In this document: positions 26,962 through 37,241 of the stretch, one piece after another
How the letters are laid out: each line of letters opens with the position of its first letter
Position numbering within the stretch: position 1 is the first letter of the stretch
NCBI GenBank assembly: GCA_030149205.1
Contig: JASBSB010000003.1
Location: 310,001-374,000, forward strand
DNA length: 64,000 nucleotides
Reading direction: 5' to 3'
DNA from: Candidatus Heimdallarchaeota archaeon
GTDB taxonomy: Archaea > Asgardarchaeota > Heimdallarchaeia > Heimdallarchaeales > Kariarchaeaceae
The notes under the pieces: model-generated
Seen by the model: only the letters and a program-made list of their open reading frames with translations
The model's database searches: none
Told to the model about the DNA's origin: nothing
Position numbers and translations under genes: made by a program

Positions 26962-28266
26962 ATGAACCTCTATCAAATTTCTATTGATGATATAGATAGT
27001 GATCGAGGGGGTTGTACGACCTATACTTTGGTAAAAATCATTGCAAGTCTAAAGCGAAATGATAGTAGATTTAAGATTCTTGGATTCCCCAGGCTTGTCA
27101 GATTAAACCCTAATGTCCCTTATAAAACCAGAGGTAATGGGGCACTTTATGTAAAGTTTGAAAGTTTATTAACTCAGGATATCATCCTATCTATAGCCAA
27201 AAACGTTATAGAAGAGGATATTAAGAATTACGGGGAAAAATCACAGTCTCAACCCACACTGATTATTGCTTCGGGGGAGATTCAACCAAATGAAAGATAT
27301 TATAACGATAGCTTAACCAAGTTTCTCCTCAATGTAGATGACAGTTTGATTCAGAAAAATTATTTAATTTGGCCAAATAAAAAAAATCGTTCATTAGTTG
27401 GAACTTTAGCTGCTCTTCATGCGAATTTTTCTGATGACTGCAGCTACGAATTACTGGTGTATCGTACACCTGCCCAATACGGAAAAACAAGGATCATAGA
27501 CCAAAAGCAGTTAAAATCCCTTCAAAGTGAATTTAAGGACAGTTTATTTTCAAACTACGATCCAATTGAAGAAAGAGAATTAATTGCACCTTCGGGTTCT
27601 GATCCCATATATTTTGGTTTAAGAGGTGAAAACCCTGATCTTTTGAAAAAAATTATGTCTCAACTTAAATTGAATGAAAAAATACAATCCTCTATGATTT
27701 TCCAATCAAATCAAGGAACTGGAATTCATCTTGAGCATGTAAACAACGATCTTCAAGAATTTTCTGTTTTTTCATCTCTTATTATGATCCGAACGGAGCC
27801 CTTGAGTCACAAAGGGGGATATGTTACCTTTAGAGGGTGGGATCAATATTCAAATAACTCTCTGAAATTTATAGCTTTTGAGCCAACAAAAACTTTTCCC
27901 AAGCTATTTTCAAATCTAATACCAGGTGATCTAATCATGATTCATGGGAGTGTCAAACCTTCTACCTCAGAAAATACCATTTCAGTGGATGAAGTTTGTA
28001 TCATTAAGTTGGTTGATAAAATGATCTTATCGGCACCTTATTGTCCAAATTGTAAACACAGAACAACAAAAGCTGGCTGGAAAAAGGGATATAAATGTAA
28101 AACCTGTAGCTTTGCCACGAGAAACCCAAATGTTCTTAATGAACCTAGAGAGAATGTACCCCTTGGTCATTATTTACCAGTAAAATCAGCTCAAAGACAT
28201 CTTACTCGTCCTAGAGAAAGAGAATACAGGAGAAACAAGTTTGAGGGTTATAAAGCTAGGGGTTAA
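26962..28266 (+). CDS. tiaS: tRNA(Ile2) 2-agmatinylcytidine synthetase TiaS
   Basis: Converts C34 of the CAU-anticodon tRNA-Ile2 to agmatidine, using agmatine and ATP, so that it reads AUA. Archaea-specific. The 434-residue length is normal. The N-terminus ISIDDIDSDRGGCTTYTLVKI holds the DDxDS and GxCTT catalytic motifs. An OB-fold follows (about 250-345), then a zinc ribbon with CPNC and CKTC, and a basic tail that binds tRNA. The gene stands alone upstream of the DAK2 gene (24 bases). Confidence 0.94.
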   Translation: MNLYQISIDDIDSDRGGCTTYTLVKIIASLKRNDSRFKILGFPRLVRLNPNVPYKTRGNGALYVKFESLLTQDIILSIAKNVIEEDIKNYGEKSQSQPTLIIASGEIQPNERYYNDSLTKFLLNVDDSLIQKNYLIWPNKKNRSLVGTLAALHANFSDDCSYELLVYRTPAQYGKTRIIDQKQLKSLQSEFKDSLFSNYDPIEERELIAPSGSDPIYFGLRGENPDLLKKIMSQLKLNEKIQSSMIFQSNQGTGIHLEHVNNDLQEFSVFSSLIMIRTEPLSHKGGYVTFRGWDQYSNNSLKFIAFEPTKTFPKLFSNLIPGDLIMIHGSVKPSTSENTISVDEVCIIKLVDKMILSAPYCPNCKHRTTKAGWKKGYKCKTCSFATRNPNVLNEPRENVPLGHYLPVKSAQRHLTRPREREYRRNKFEGYKARG

Positions 28267-28290
28267 AAAACAAACTATTTTTAATATAAT

Positions 28291-29208
28291 ATGGAGCATC
28301 TAGAATCAAGCATTCAATTTTATGATCTAATTCAGATGTTTAATGCAGCGGTTCATCTAATTGAAACTAAAAGAGATTATCTTGATTCTATTAATGTATT
28401 TCCAGTACCTGATTCTGACACAGGATTAAATTTATTATTATCCCTTCGTTCAATAAGCATTGAATTAGAAAATAAGAAACCTCAGGATCTTATCAGTGTT
28501 AAATCTGCAATAAAGAAAGGGGCATTCTCAGGGGCTAAAGGTAATTCTGGAGTAATCTTGAGTCAATTCATTATTGGATTTGTTGATCATCTAGTGGAAC
28601 CAATGACTACTGAATCTTTTCGATCATCACTGATAAATGGATTTGAAAAGGCAGAAAAATCAATTTTAAACCCAGTTGAGGGTACCATGGTTACCGTAAT
28701 GAGAAAATGTAGGGACTTGGTGCAAGAATCTAAAGAAGAGACCATCCCTGATTTGGTGGAGGCAGTCTTTACTAATTCTCAAAAATATACCTTAGAAACC
28801 ATGGATGAACTGGATTTACTTAAAAAAGCTAAAGTTGTTGACTCCGGATCTTTAGGTCTGGTTTATGTTTTCCAATCATGGTTGAACACCCTAAATGGGT
28901 ATAAACACCGCTCATTAAGCTTTAACCTTGAGGAGTTTCACAATGAAATTGATGAAAAGAGCATAAATGAGCTCTCAAAGCAAAGATTCTGTTTGGAAGT
29001 TACAGTGAGTAGCACTGGATTTAATGAAGAGTTGTCATCGAGAATTTCTAAGCTTGGAGATAGTTATTTAGAAATTAAAGATAATGGATTTACGAAGTTC
29101 CATATTCACACAAATCAAGTCGAAAGGATCTACACAATATTTTCAGGTAGTATCTTAAAAATGAAGGTTGACGACATGTTAACCCAATCACAATTTTCAC
29201 ATAACTGA
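28291..29208 (+). CDS. FakA-like DAK2-domain kinase, short form
   Basis: Residues 1-200 are a DAK2 (DhaL-type) kinase domain. NVFPVPDSDTGLNL (35-48) is the metal-binding motif with D41 and D43, and SGAKGNSGVILSQF (80-93) the nucleotide loop. Residues 225-305 resemble the FakA/YloV middle domain, ending GFTKFHIHTNQ, which matches VKVHIHT. FakA of bacteria is about 550 residues and has a third domain that contacts the fatty-acid carrier FakB; here that domain is absent. The stop is clean. A fatty-acid kinase role is doubtful in an ether-lipid organism, so another acyl substrate is possible. Confidence 0.75.
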   Translation: MEHLESSIQFYDLIQMFNAAVHLIETKRDYLDSINVFPVPDSDTGLNLLLSLRSISIELENKKPQDLISVKSAIKKGAFSGAKGNSGVILSQFIIGFVDHLVEPMTTESFRSSLINGFEKAEKSILNPVEGTMVTVMRKCRDLVQESKEETIPDLVEAVFTNSQKYTLETMDELDLLKKAKVVDSGSLGLVYVFQSWLNTLNGYKHRSLSFNLEEFHNEIDEKSINELSKQRFCLEVTVSSTGFNEELSSRISKLGDSYLEIKDNGFTKFHIHTNQVERIYTIFSGSILKMKVDDMLTQSQFSHN

Positions 29209-29340
29209 TGAACCCAAAATAATTACTAAATCTCTGTATTCGTATACTTAGTTAATTTCTATAGGGATTTTTAGATAAATTGTAACAAAAATCGATTTGA
29301 TATTAAAACAATATAAATAAATTTCAATTTAGATCAGTTA

Positions 29341-32300
29341 ATGACCCCTAAAAAAATAACATTAGTCACTATATTTTTGGTTTTTGCTTATTTTATTGCA
29401 ATTCTTGTTTCTCCTTCACAGCAGATAGCAGCTCCATTGGTCTTAAATTTAGTAGCAATGTTACTCTTTTTGTTAATTTTTTATAGTTCTTTTAAATTTG
29501 CCTCTCGAGAGGTGATAATAGCATCGGGTGTATCTAAAGTTCAGGACTTAAGTGGGGTCAAAATATTCTCTCTTTACTTGTTTAGTTTGTTTTCAGGGGT
29601 TGGTTTTGTTGCATTTTTTGTTGTTATAATTGACTCTCTTCTTAATAGAGGGGCAACACAAACCTCTCAAACACTACTATTTCTTATAATCGGATACCTT
29701 TTAGTATTTCCATTGTTTGAATTTTACGCATTATCAAATGAAGAAGATGAGGCAAACTTACCTGCTGAAATCATCTTAGAACAATTCATCAGCAAAACAG
29801 CAAGGATTCTGCACTCCCGAACTCTTGCTGTTGTTTTCACTTATACGATTACATATATTATTCCAATAATTTTGTTAATAAATTTTTTAAATACAACTCT
29901 GATAACAGCTTTTGTACTTTGGGCCCTCATACTCCCTCTGGTAAACATTGGTGCACTTGCGGGAAGTGGGTTGGGTGAAGATCTACTTAAATTGAAGCTG
30001 TTGAGGAATGGAAAGAAATGGAGAGACTTCAAATCACTAGGATTCCCAAAAATAAGTTTCAAGACCAAGGATAATAAATTTTCCCTTATTCCTTCAATTG
30101 AGATAGGTGAAGTATTCATTGTATTATTTGCAATTCAAGCAGTAATAACTACTTCATACTTTACTATAACCAGTATTCAACAGGTTCTTGTCTTACTCTT
30201 AGGATTCACCCTGTTAAATTTTGCCACAATAGGTGTTGTATTTATTCTTTCTCTCTTAAACAAGGGAAGAGGGGCGATGAACGAGATGCTTGCAGTTTGG
30301 AATGAAACCGGGTTTAAAGTCACATTAAAACCCTTGTTCTTACCAATCTTTGTGCTCTTAGGAGTTATTTTAGCAAGTATATTGGAAGTGTACGTCACGC
30401 TAAGTCCCACGTTGCAACAGAGTAGTGTGCTTGGCTCTTTTGGGATAAATAGACATCCCAAGATGGTATTAATTTTTCTAATTATACAAAATGCAATTCT
30501 TATTTTAAGCATACTGGTTATCTGGACTGCTCCCCCTGGTGCGATGGAACGTAGACTTGTAACAAAACTCCCTGTGGTATACAAGAAAGATAGCAATGGA
30601 TGGATCGATTTTTACAACAAAATTGAATCATCTACTGCTCAAATATTATTCATTCGTGCCTATTACAGGTATTTTCTAAATGAGCCAGACAGTTCGAATG
30701 GATTTGTCACAATTATAGAAAGAGGAATTGAATCAACTGACAAAACTCTAAGTTTAGAAGCTGCGAAAACATTACATTCTCTTCTAAAATCAAAGAACCA
30801 TAAATACATATTTTACCAAGATTTGGTTCTAAAGGCTCTCGAAAACCCTAAATCAGGTGTAAGGTTTTATTCAATCAAAATATTAAGAGAAGAAATTAAC
30901 CGGGGAGGTTCTGAAACTAATAAAGAACAAATAATTCAATTATTACTTTCAAAGTTTTTTGATACTGATAGTTCAGTGAACTGGGAGGCTACTCAAGCCT
31001 TAAGATCACTTTTAATATCACACCCTGAATATTCAGCTTATGTGATGTCATTTATTATTCGTGCAGTGCTGAGCCGAAATATTGAAAACAAAGAACGTAT
31101 CTATCAATTCTTTAATTTTACAAGCTTAGATGATGAAAATACAGCTCAGTTAACACTTTCCACATTAACAACTTCCCTTCATGATGAAGAGTTGAATGAG
31201 AGGCAATTAGAGGACATCTCAGAATCTATCAGGCAGATTATTAGAGCAAAACCACACCTTTCAGAGTATTTATTGAACACAATTGAAACTGAAATTGACC
31301 GGCCTGAACTCAAATTTCAATTACAGGCTATCAGAGTTTATGGTATTATTGGGAAAAACTCAAAATATCAAATAGATAGAATACAAAAAACTTTGCTTAC
31401 AAAAATTACAAATGAAAACATAGAAGTTAAAACAGAAAGTTTGATAGCTCTGACTAAAACACTTTCAATAAACCGTGCCATTATTCCTCAACTAGTCCAA
31501 CTAACTCTGAGAAGTAAAGAAATATCAAATGAACAGTATTTAATTGCAATGTTGAACTTATTTTCAGAGATTTTGAATACAAATAGTGAATATACTCAAG
31601 ATTTATTCGAGTTTATCAATTCTGAACTAGAAATTACTTCCTCTTTGGACAACCAGACATTAAGAAATATTCTTATTCAAATGGCAAAAATAGATCCCTC
31701 TGTTGCTCAAAACATATTCTTTATATCAGATGAGCTAGTGAAATCTGAAAATACAGAAAAAATTATAATTGGGTTAGAATTTTTCAGAGCGGTAGTTCAA
31801 GGTAATTCAGATCTATCCCTGGCAACTTATAAGAAAATTCAACGATTAAGAAATAGTCAAGACCAAATAATACAACAAAGGGTTGTAAACTGTTTGACTA
31901 CAATCGCAGAATCAAATAACAATTTAGCTAAAGAGATTGTTCCTATCTTAATCCCATTGTTAAATGACAATGATTGGGCTGTAAGAACCGAAACTTATAC
32001 TGCAGTTTTAAATTATTATGTTTCTAACAGTTTTGAGTTCAAAGACATTAAGAAACCTTTGATAAACGCACTTTCTGACGTCGATTATCATGTCCGGGAG
32101 GTGGGGCTTGAATTTATTGGAACATTGATTGATAGTTCTTACGACACAGCTAACATTCTAAACATAGCCAAGAAGCAAAACAAATCGAACTCACGTGATA
32201 TAAAAGAAACTGGGCTGGAAATATTGGAAATCGCAATAGAAAGAGATCCAAAGGTTGGAATAGAGGCAATTGATCAGATATTTGATTCATTGTACTCAGA

Positions 32301-32664
32301 AGAGACTAATCTCCGACAGATAAGTAAACGAATTCTACAGAAAATAGTTGAATACTTAAGTTCTCGTCATCATTTACCTGGGGACACCCCGAAAAAACTA
32401 GATAAATTAGTGTCAACCTTAATGAGAGGAGCAAATAATAATTTTGTAAGCGTGAGACTAGATTCATATGACTCTCTCGCTATCATTGCAGAGAATCTAC
32501 CGAAATCAAAGGTTTCTGAAAGGATCAGAAAAACACTTAACACCGCTTATCAGAAGAAGGAAAGAGAACCATCACTTAAAGAATATTTGAAGGATTGCAT
32601 TTTGCGAGCTAAGCCACCAGTATTTTACAAGAAAGAAGGTGGAAAAGTTATTCTAAACCAATAA
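29341..32664 (+). CDS. Large membrane protein with HEAT/ARM-type repeats
   Basis: An 1107-residue protein in two parts. Residues about 1-400 hold some nine or ten transmembrane helices. From about 405 to the end is a soluble alpha-helical solenoid with HEAT-like units (for example LSLEAAKTLHSLLKSKN, PKSGVRFYSIKILREEI, DSSVNWEATQALRSLL, DNDWAVRTETYTAVLNYYV, NNNFVSVRLDSYDSLAII). The repeats suggest a protein-docking platform on the membrane's inner face. No enzyme motif seen. Not a recognised family. Confidence 0.75.
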   Translation: MTPKKITLVTIFLVFAYFIAILVSPSQQIAAPLVLNLVAMLLFLLIFYSSFKFASREVIIASGVSKVQDLSGVKIFSLYLFSLFSGVGFVAFFVVIIDSLLNRGATQTSQTLLFLIIGYLLVFPLFEFYALSNEEDEANLPAEIILEQFISKTARILHSRTLAVVFTYTITYIIPIILLINFLNTTLITAFVLWALILPLVNIGALAGSGLGEDLLKLKLLRNGKKWRDFKSLGFPKISFKTKDNKFSLIPSIEIGEVFIVLFAIQAVITTSYFTITSIQQVLVLLLGFTLLNFATIGVVFILSLLNKGRGAMNEMLAVWNETGFKVTLKPLFLPIFVLLGVILASILEVYVTLSPTLQQSSVLGSFGINRHPKMVLIFLIIQNAILILSILVIWTAPPGAMERRLVTKLPVVYKKDSNGWIDFYNKIESSTAQILFIRAYYRYFLNEPDSSNGFVTIIERGIESTDKTLSLEAAKTLHSLLKSKNHKYIFYQDLVLKALENPKSGVRFYSIKILREEINRGGSETNKEQIIQLLLSKFFDTDSSVNWEATQALRSLLISHPEYSAYVMSFIIRAVLSRNIENKERIYQFFNFTSLDDENTAQLTLSTLTTSLHDEELNERQLEDISESIRQIIRAKPHLSEYLLNTIETEIDRPELKFQLQAIRVYGIIGKNSKYQIDRIQKTLLTKITNENIEVKTESLIALTKTLSINRAIIPQLVQLTLRSKEISNEQYLIAMLNLFSEILNTNSEYTQDLFEFINSELEITSSLDNQTLRNILIQMAKIDPSVAQNIFFISDELVKSENTEKIIIGLEFFRAVVQGNSDLSLATYKKIQRLRNSQDQIIQQRVVNCLTTIAESNNNLAKEIVPILIPLLNDNDWAVRTETYTAVLNYYVSNSFEFKDIKKPLINALSDVDYHVREVGLEFIGTLIDSSYDTANILNIAKKQNKSNSRDIKETGLEILEIAIERDPKVGIEAIDQIFDSLYSEETNLRQISKRILQKIVEYLSSRHHLPGDTPKKLDKLVSTLMRGANNNFVSVRLDSYDSLAIIAENLPKSKVSERIRKTLNTAYQKKEREPSLKEYLKDCILRAKPPVFYKKEGGKVILNQ

Positions 32665-32680
32665 ATTATTTTTAAATCAT

Positions 32681-33619
32681 TTATTTTTTAAGAATGTATA
32701 CTCCACCAAAGAGTCTAGACTTATCCATATATATTTTTGAATTTACATTTGAAAATCCAGCTCTGGCGAAAACACTATACCACATTTCAGGGGTTAACCA
32801 ACCTGGAAATGGACGATAATCAAATGTTGGAACACTCCACCATCCGTCAAACATTGAAAACATGATTTCAAGGGGCCAAGGTCTTTTACTTGAGTAGGGT
32901 GAACCTTCTCCTAGTACAATTATTCCATTCTCACTTAGATGGTTCTTCATCCACCTCATTGACTTGATAACATTATTCGAGACATGGATAGCATTTGTCG
33001 CATAAATTAGATCAAATAAAACATCTGTTTCAGGAGGATTGTGTAAATCCAGAATTTGAGTAGCAATATTTAGATCTGGAAGTTTCTGTTTAATCCCTTC
33101 CAGAAAGTAAGGTTTGATGTCCGAAAAACAAAATGATTTAGCATTTTTAAGTTCTTCTTCAATAATGAGAGTAGTGCCTCCTACACCACCCCCAATTTCT
33201 AGGATGTCAGCCCCATTCACGTAATTCCTGATCTCCTCTGCAACAATTCTGTTAAAAAACCCCATAAGTTCGTTTTCTGTATTCCATTGTTCCCAAAGTT
33301 TGGGTCCCCCTTGCTTTATAATTTCAGCCCCAGATATCTCACCTTTGAGAAAGGGTGTTAAATTTTTGTCTAAGAATTTCAAATATTCAATTGTTGGTTG
33401 AATTTTCCTAATTTGAGATGAAGAGAGGTTAATATTTGTACGACTCTGAGGTAATCCCTCCAATATTCTTTGAGATGTCTGGATCAAATACACAGACTCA
33501 CCACTAAATTGATTATCAAGATCAACCCAATCCATGACTTTTTGAGCAATTAATACACAGATCGGTTCGATATAATCATAGTATTTGCTTAAATCCTGAA
33601 GATAGTCAGACATTACCAT
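32681..33619 (-). CDS. SAM-dependent methyltransferase, polyketide-type domain
   Basis: A 312-residue class I methyltransferase. ILEIGGGVGGTTLIIEEEL is motif I, FSDIKPYFL the second strand, and FDLIYATNAIHVSNNVIKSMRWMKNHL motif IV and after. GWWSVPTFDYRPFPGWLTPEMWYSVFARAGF near the C-terminus strongly resembles the closing motif of C-methyltransferase domains in polyketide synthases (GWW ... R ... L ... W ... L ... AGF). Here it stands alone, with no PKS gene in the window. An ATG at 33613 is an equally likely start. Confidence 0.8.
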   Translation of the reverse strand: MVMSDYLQDLSKYYDYIEPICVLIAQKVMDWVDLDNQFSGESVYLIQTSQRILEGLPQSRTNINLSSSQIRKIQPTIEYLKFLDKNLTPFLKGEISGAEIIKQGGPKLWEQWNTENELMGFFNRIVAEEIRNYVNGADILEIGGGVGGTTLIIEEELKNAKSFCFSDIKPYFLEGIKQKLPDLNIATQILDLHNPPETDVLFDLIYATNAIHVSNNVIKSMRWMKNHLSENGIIVLGEGSPYSSKRPWPLEIMFSMFDGWWSVPTFDYRPFPGWLTPEMWYSVFARAGFSNVNSKIYMDKSRLFGGVYILKK

Positions 33620-33676
33620 AAGTTACATGAATATGATTTGTTAATAAAAGACTTAGGTTTAAATTTATTAGTACTT

Positions 33677-36376
33677 TTATTCTTTTAACAACTTAGCTAA
33701 AACATAATTGAGAATTCCACCATAACGGTAGTATTCAATTTCTACATCGGTGTCTAGCCTTGTTATCACCTTAAATTTGATTTCTGATCCATCTGATCTA
33801 ACTGCTTTAACATTTAATGTTTTCTTAGGACTTAAACCTTCTTTGATACCTGTAATTGAATACAATTCAGAACCATCAAGACCCAGTTCTCTCCATCCTT
33901 CACCATCCATAAATTGAAGTGGAAGGACTCCCATACCAATTAAATTGCTTCTATGGATTCTTTCAATTGATTTAAAGAAAGCTGCTTTTACTCCTAACAA
34001 TGCTGGTCCTTTAGCAGCCCAGTCTCTTGAAGATCCAACACCATATTGTTTGGCACCTAAAACAACTACAGGTCGATTTAATTCTTTATATCTCACAGAT
34101 GCATCATAAATTGGGATGGTCTCACCAGTTGGAATGAATTTAGTCCACCATCCCTCTTTTGGTGCAACTAATTGATTCTTGATACGAATGTTTGCAAATG
34201 TTCCTCTCATCATAACTTCATGATTTCCCCTTCTTGATCCGTATGTGTTGAAATCTCTAACTTCCACGTTATTTTCTTTAAGATACTTTGCTGCGGGACT
34301 TTCTGGAGCGATTGCCCCAGCTGGTGAAATATGGTCAGTTGATATTTTGTCATCAAGGAGTAGTAATGCATTTGTTTCCAATATATCTGCTGGTGGGTCA
34401 GGATTTAACTTAAATTCATCAAAAAAGGGAGGTAATCTAAGGTAAGTTGATTTAGGATCCCAGTTATACAGGACTGATTTGGGTGCATCTAAACTCTGCC
34501 AATTTATGTCTCCAAGCATAATCCTAGAATAATGTCTGGTAAACATTTGAGAGTCAAGTCCTTTTTCGATTGCATCCTTGATCTCTTTTTGACTCGGCCA
34601 TATATCTTTCAGGTAAACCTCTTTACCATCCTTACCCTTCCCTATTGGATCAGTTGTTAAATTAATATCAGTTCGACCAGCCAAGGCATAAGCCACCACC
34701 AACATAGGTGATGCAAGAAAGTTTCCTCTGGTTAACTGATGAACTCTTCCTGCAAAATTCCTGTTTCCACTTAAAACAGATGTCACGTAAAGGTCCTGTT
34801 CACGAATCGCATCCTCGATCTCAGGAAGAAGAGGACCAGAGTTACCGATGCATGTTGTACAACCGTATCCTACAGTATAAAACCCTAAATCATCAAGGTA
34901 TTTCTCCAACCCGAGGTTTCTCATATATTCTGTTACCACCAAAGAACCTGGGGCAAAAGAGGTCTTGACATACGCCGGAGTCTTCAAACCAAGTTCCACT
35001 GCTTTCTTCGCCACTAATCCAGACCCAATCATCACAGATGGATTGGAGGTGTTAGTACAAGATGTTATAGCAGCGATAACCAAGCTTCCATCTGTAAGAG
35101 TAACCTCTTCTCCGTTAATTGTCAGTTTTTTGCTGTGTATTGAAGCATCTTTGCTCCTTGTACTGATATGAGCCTCTTGAAATTCAATCGCCCTTTCCTT
35201 CGCATCTGTAAGTGATACTCTTTCTTCAGGGTTCAAAGGTCCAGAAATTGAAGGTTTAACATCACCCATGTTTAATTCCAAGGTATCTGAGAATGTTGGA
35301 TCCTTGGTTTGGTCAGTACGAAACAGACCTTGTGATTTCATATACTCTTCTACTAAGGTAATATGATCCTCAGATCTGCCACTCAGTCTTAAATAAGATA
35401 GAGCTGCGTCATCAACAGGGAAGAATCCCATAGTAGCCCCATATTCTGGGGACATATTGGAAATGGTTGCTTTGTCTGGCAAGGTAAGAGTTGAAAGTCC
35501 TGAACCATAAAACTCCACAAATTTTCCAACTACACCTTTTTTCCTGAGCATCTCAGTTACTGTTAAGACAAGATCCGTCGCAGTTGCACCTTCAGGTAGC
35601 TTTCCAGTTAGTTTAAATCCTATTACTTCAGGTAGTAACATGAAATAAGGTTGGCCTAACATTACTGCCTCTGCTTCAATGCCTCCAACACCCCATCCCA
35701 TAACACCAAGGCCATTGACCATAGTTGTATGGCTATCTGTCCCAACTAATGTGTCAATAATGATGGTATTTTCATCCTTAATTTTTCTTACCTCAGCAAC
35801 CCTGGCAAGAAATTCCAAATTGACCTGATGTATGATCCCTGAGCCAGGTGGTACGGCCGAAAAATTCTCAAATGCTTTTTGAGCCCATTTTATAACTTTG
35901 TACCTCTCTCCATTTCTCTCATATTCTCTGGTTAAATTTATCTGTAAAGAGTTTGCAGATCCGTAAGAGTCAACTTGGACCGAGTGATCAATAACTAAAT
36001 CTGTTGGAATTAGTGGATTGATTTTATTTGGGTCTCCACCCTCTTTTTTCATAGCATCTCTCATTGCAGCTAAATCAACTATAAGAGGTACCCCAGTAAA
36101 GTCTTGAAGCACAACTCTAGAAGGCATGTAAGGAATTTCCTCAACACCAGTCTGGTTTGGCCAATTCGCAATTCGATTCACATGTTCAGTAGTTACCAGA
36201 AACCCGTCATGGTTACGTAGAGCGTTTTCTAATAAAACTCGAATAGAAAAGGGGAGAGTGTCAACCTTAACACCTAAGTCTTTTAAACTGTTAATATCAT
36301 AATAAACGTATGATTCTCCGTTAAAATCCCCAGTTTTCTTGGTTTTTGCTATGTTCTCATCCGTTAGGGATACCAT
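33677..36376 (-). CDS. acnA: Aconitate hydratase (AcnA / IRP-type)
   Basis: Isomerises citrate and isocitrate with a 4Fe-4S cluster. About 899 residues, the normal length for the AcnA/IRP1 branch. VVLQDFTGVPLIVDLAAMRD and LVGTDSHTTMVNGLGVMGWGVGG are family signatures. The cluster cysteines lie in AITSCTNTSNPS and GCTTCIGNSGP. The mobile fourth domain holds GSSRDWAAKG. ATG 36376 (MVSLTDENI) is preferred to ATG 36415, which adds a 13-residue leader with no family counterpart. Together with sucCD it supports a citric-acid-cycle route. Confidence 0.96.
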   Translation of the reverse strand: MVSLTDENIAKTKKTGDFNGESYVYYDINSLKDLGVKVDTLPFSIRVLLENALRNHDGFLVTTEHVNRIANWPNQTGVEEIPYMPSRVVLQDFTGVPLIVDLAAMRDAMKKEGGDPNKINPLIPTDLVIDHSVQVDSYGSANSLQINLTREYERNGERYKVIKWAQKAFENFSAVPPGSGIIHQVNLEFLARVAEVRKIKDENTIIIDTLVGTDSHTTMVNGLGVMGWGVGGIEAEAVMLGQPYFMLLPEVIGFKLTGKLPEGATATDLVLTVTEMLRKKGVVGKFVEFYGSGLSTLTLPDKATISNMSPEYGATMGFFPVDDAALSYLRLSGRSEDHITLVEEYMKSQGLFRTDQTKDPTFSDTLELNMGDVKPSISGPLNPEERVSLTDAKERAIEFQEAHISTRSKDASIHSKKLTINGEEVTLTDGSLVIAAITSCTNTSNPSVMIGSGLVAKKAVELGLKTPAYVKTSFAPGSLVVTEYMRNLGLEKYLDDLGFYTVGYGCTTCIGNSGPLLPEIEDAIREQDLYVTSVLSGNRNFAGRVHQLTRGNFLASPMLVVAYALAGRTDINLTTDPIGKGKDGKEVYLKDIWPSQKEIKDAIEKGLDSQMFTRHYSRIMLGDINWQSLDAPKSVLYNWDPKSTYLRLPPFFDEFKLNPDPPADILETNALLLLDDKISTDHISPAGAIAPESPAAKYLKENNVEVRDFNTYGSRRGNHEVMMRGTFANIRIKNQLVAPKEGWWTKFIPTGETIPIYDASVRYKELNRPVVVLGAKQYGVGSSRDWAAKGPALLGVKAAFFKSIERIHRSNLIGMGVLPLQFMDGEGWRELGLDGSELYSITGIKEGLSPKKTLNVKAVRSDGSEIKFKVITRLDTDVEIEYYRYGGILNYVLAKLLKE

Positions 36377-36504
36377 GTTCAAATACAGTTCTTCTTTGAT
36401 TATAATATTTAGCATAGACTCAATAGAGTAATCTCAAAGAAACAATGATATAATGATAATTTAAGAATTTTATTTAGAGTATAAATGGGATTTTTGAAGA
36501 GGTA

Positions 36505-36987
36505 TTATTTGTTGTAACCCAATACAACCTGGGTTGTAATGCCATTCCATACATATTTCACATAGGGTGCGTTAGCTGAGCTGTAAAGAAATCCATTTAG
36601 CTGTATAGTTGAAGCACTAAAACCTAAATCGTAAGAAGAAACTATTTGAGTGGATCCTGCTTGTGTACCAACTAACACAGCACTCCCATCAGTAGAATCT
36701 ACAGTGGAATTAAGGACATACTGATTTTTACCAAATTCCTTCGCAAGCTCTAGGTAAACAGTTAAAACAATAGACCCACCATTTAACGAATCTCCTTTAA
36801 GCTTCTCCCCTTGTGCAACCAGCTGATTTATTGTCCGTCCCACATCATTCAGAGTTTTGGTTAAATTTGATTGCATTACCTGAGACTGAGCTCTGTTATC
36901 AAAATTTGTAAAGGTTACAGAAAATGCGCCAAATGCAATCATTCCTAGTAATAAAAGTGATTGATACATTAAAGTCTCATTAACCAT
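36505..36987 (-). CDS. Pilin-like secreted protein without a class III leader
   Basis: A 160-residue protein with one N-terminal hydrophobic helix (residues 8-25, MYQSLLLLGMIAFGAFSVTF) followed by an amphipathic helix and a beta-rich, Ser/Thr/Gly/Asn-rich domain. It resembles archaeal pseudopilin-like or ArlF/ArlG-type accessory proteins, which also begin with a helix and lack the prepilin cleavage site. It is 90 bases upstream of aconitase and divergent from the SDR. Function uncertain. Confidence 0.55.
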   Translation of the reverse strand: MVNETLMYQSLLLLGMIAFGAFSVTFTNFDNRAQSQVMQSNLTKTLNDVGRTINQLVAQGEKLKGDSLNGGSIVLTVYLELAKEFGKNQYVLNSTVDSTDGSAVLVGTQAGSTQIVSSYDLGFSASTIQLNGFLYSSANAPYVKYVWNGITTQVVLGYNK

Positions 36988-37040
36988 TTATAATACTTCT
37001 TTCTCTCCGAAGTATATTATCTTTTACATTTAAATGATAA

Positions 37041-37120
37041 CTAAGGTAAAATCAACCCTCAAATTTTTCCCCGATTAATTGCTCATCGAATCTCACGATT
37101 CTCCCGTGATTTTACCTTAG
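37041..37120. repeat. Perfect 14-bp inverted repeat in a divergent promoter region
   Basis: CTAAGGTAAAATCA at 37041-37054 and its exact reverse complement at 37107-37120 flank 52 bases. They lie in the 254-base region between the pilin-like gene and the SDR, so they may be paired operator sites that loop the region. The core TAAGGTAAAA recurs at 38184-38194. I saw no gene in this stretch. Confidence 0.6.
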
Positions 37121-37241
37121 CATAATATATTCAGCGAAAAGCTTTAACAATATTTGTATCTGTAATATGGGTTTTTGTAATGCTTTGATTAATAATAAAC
37201 AGAATAAGAAAAGATTATATTTTGTGTAAAGATAGAATGGT

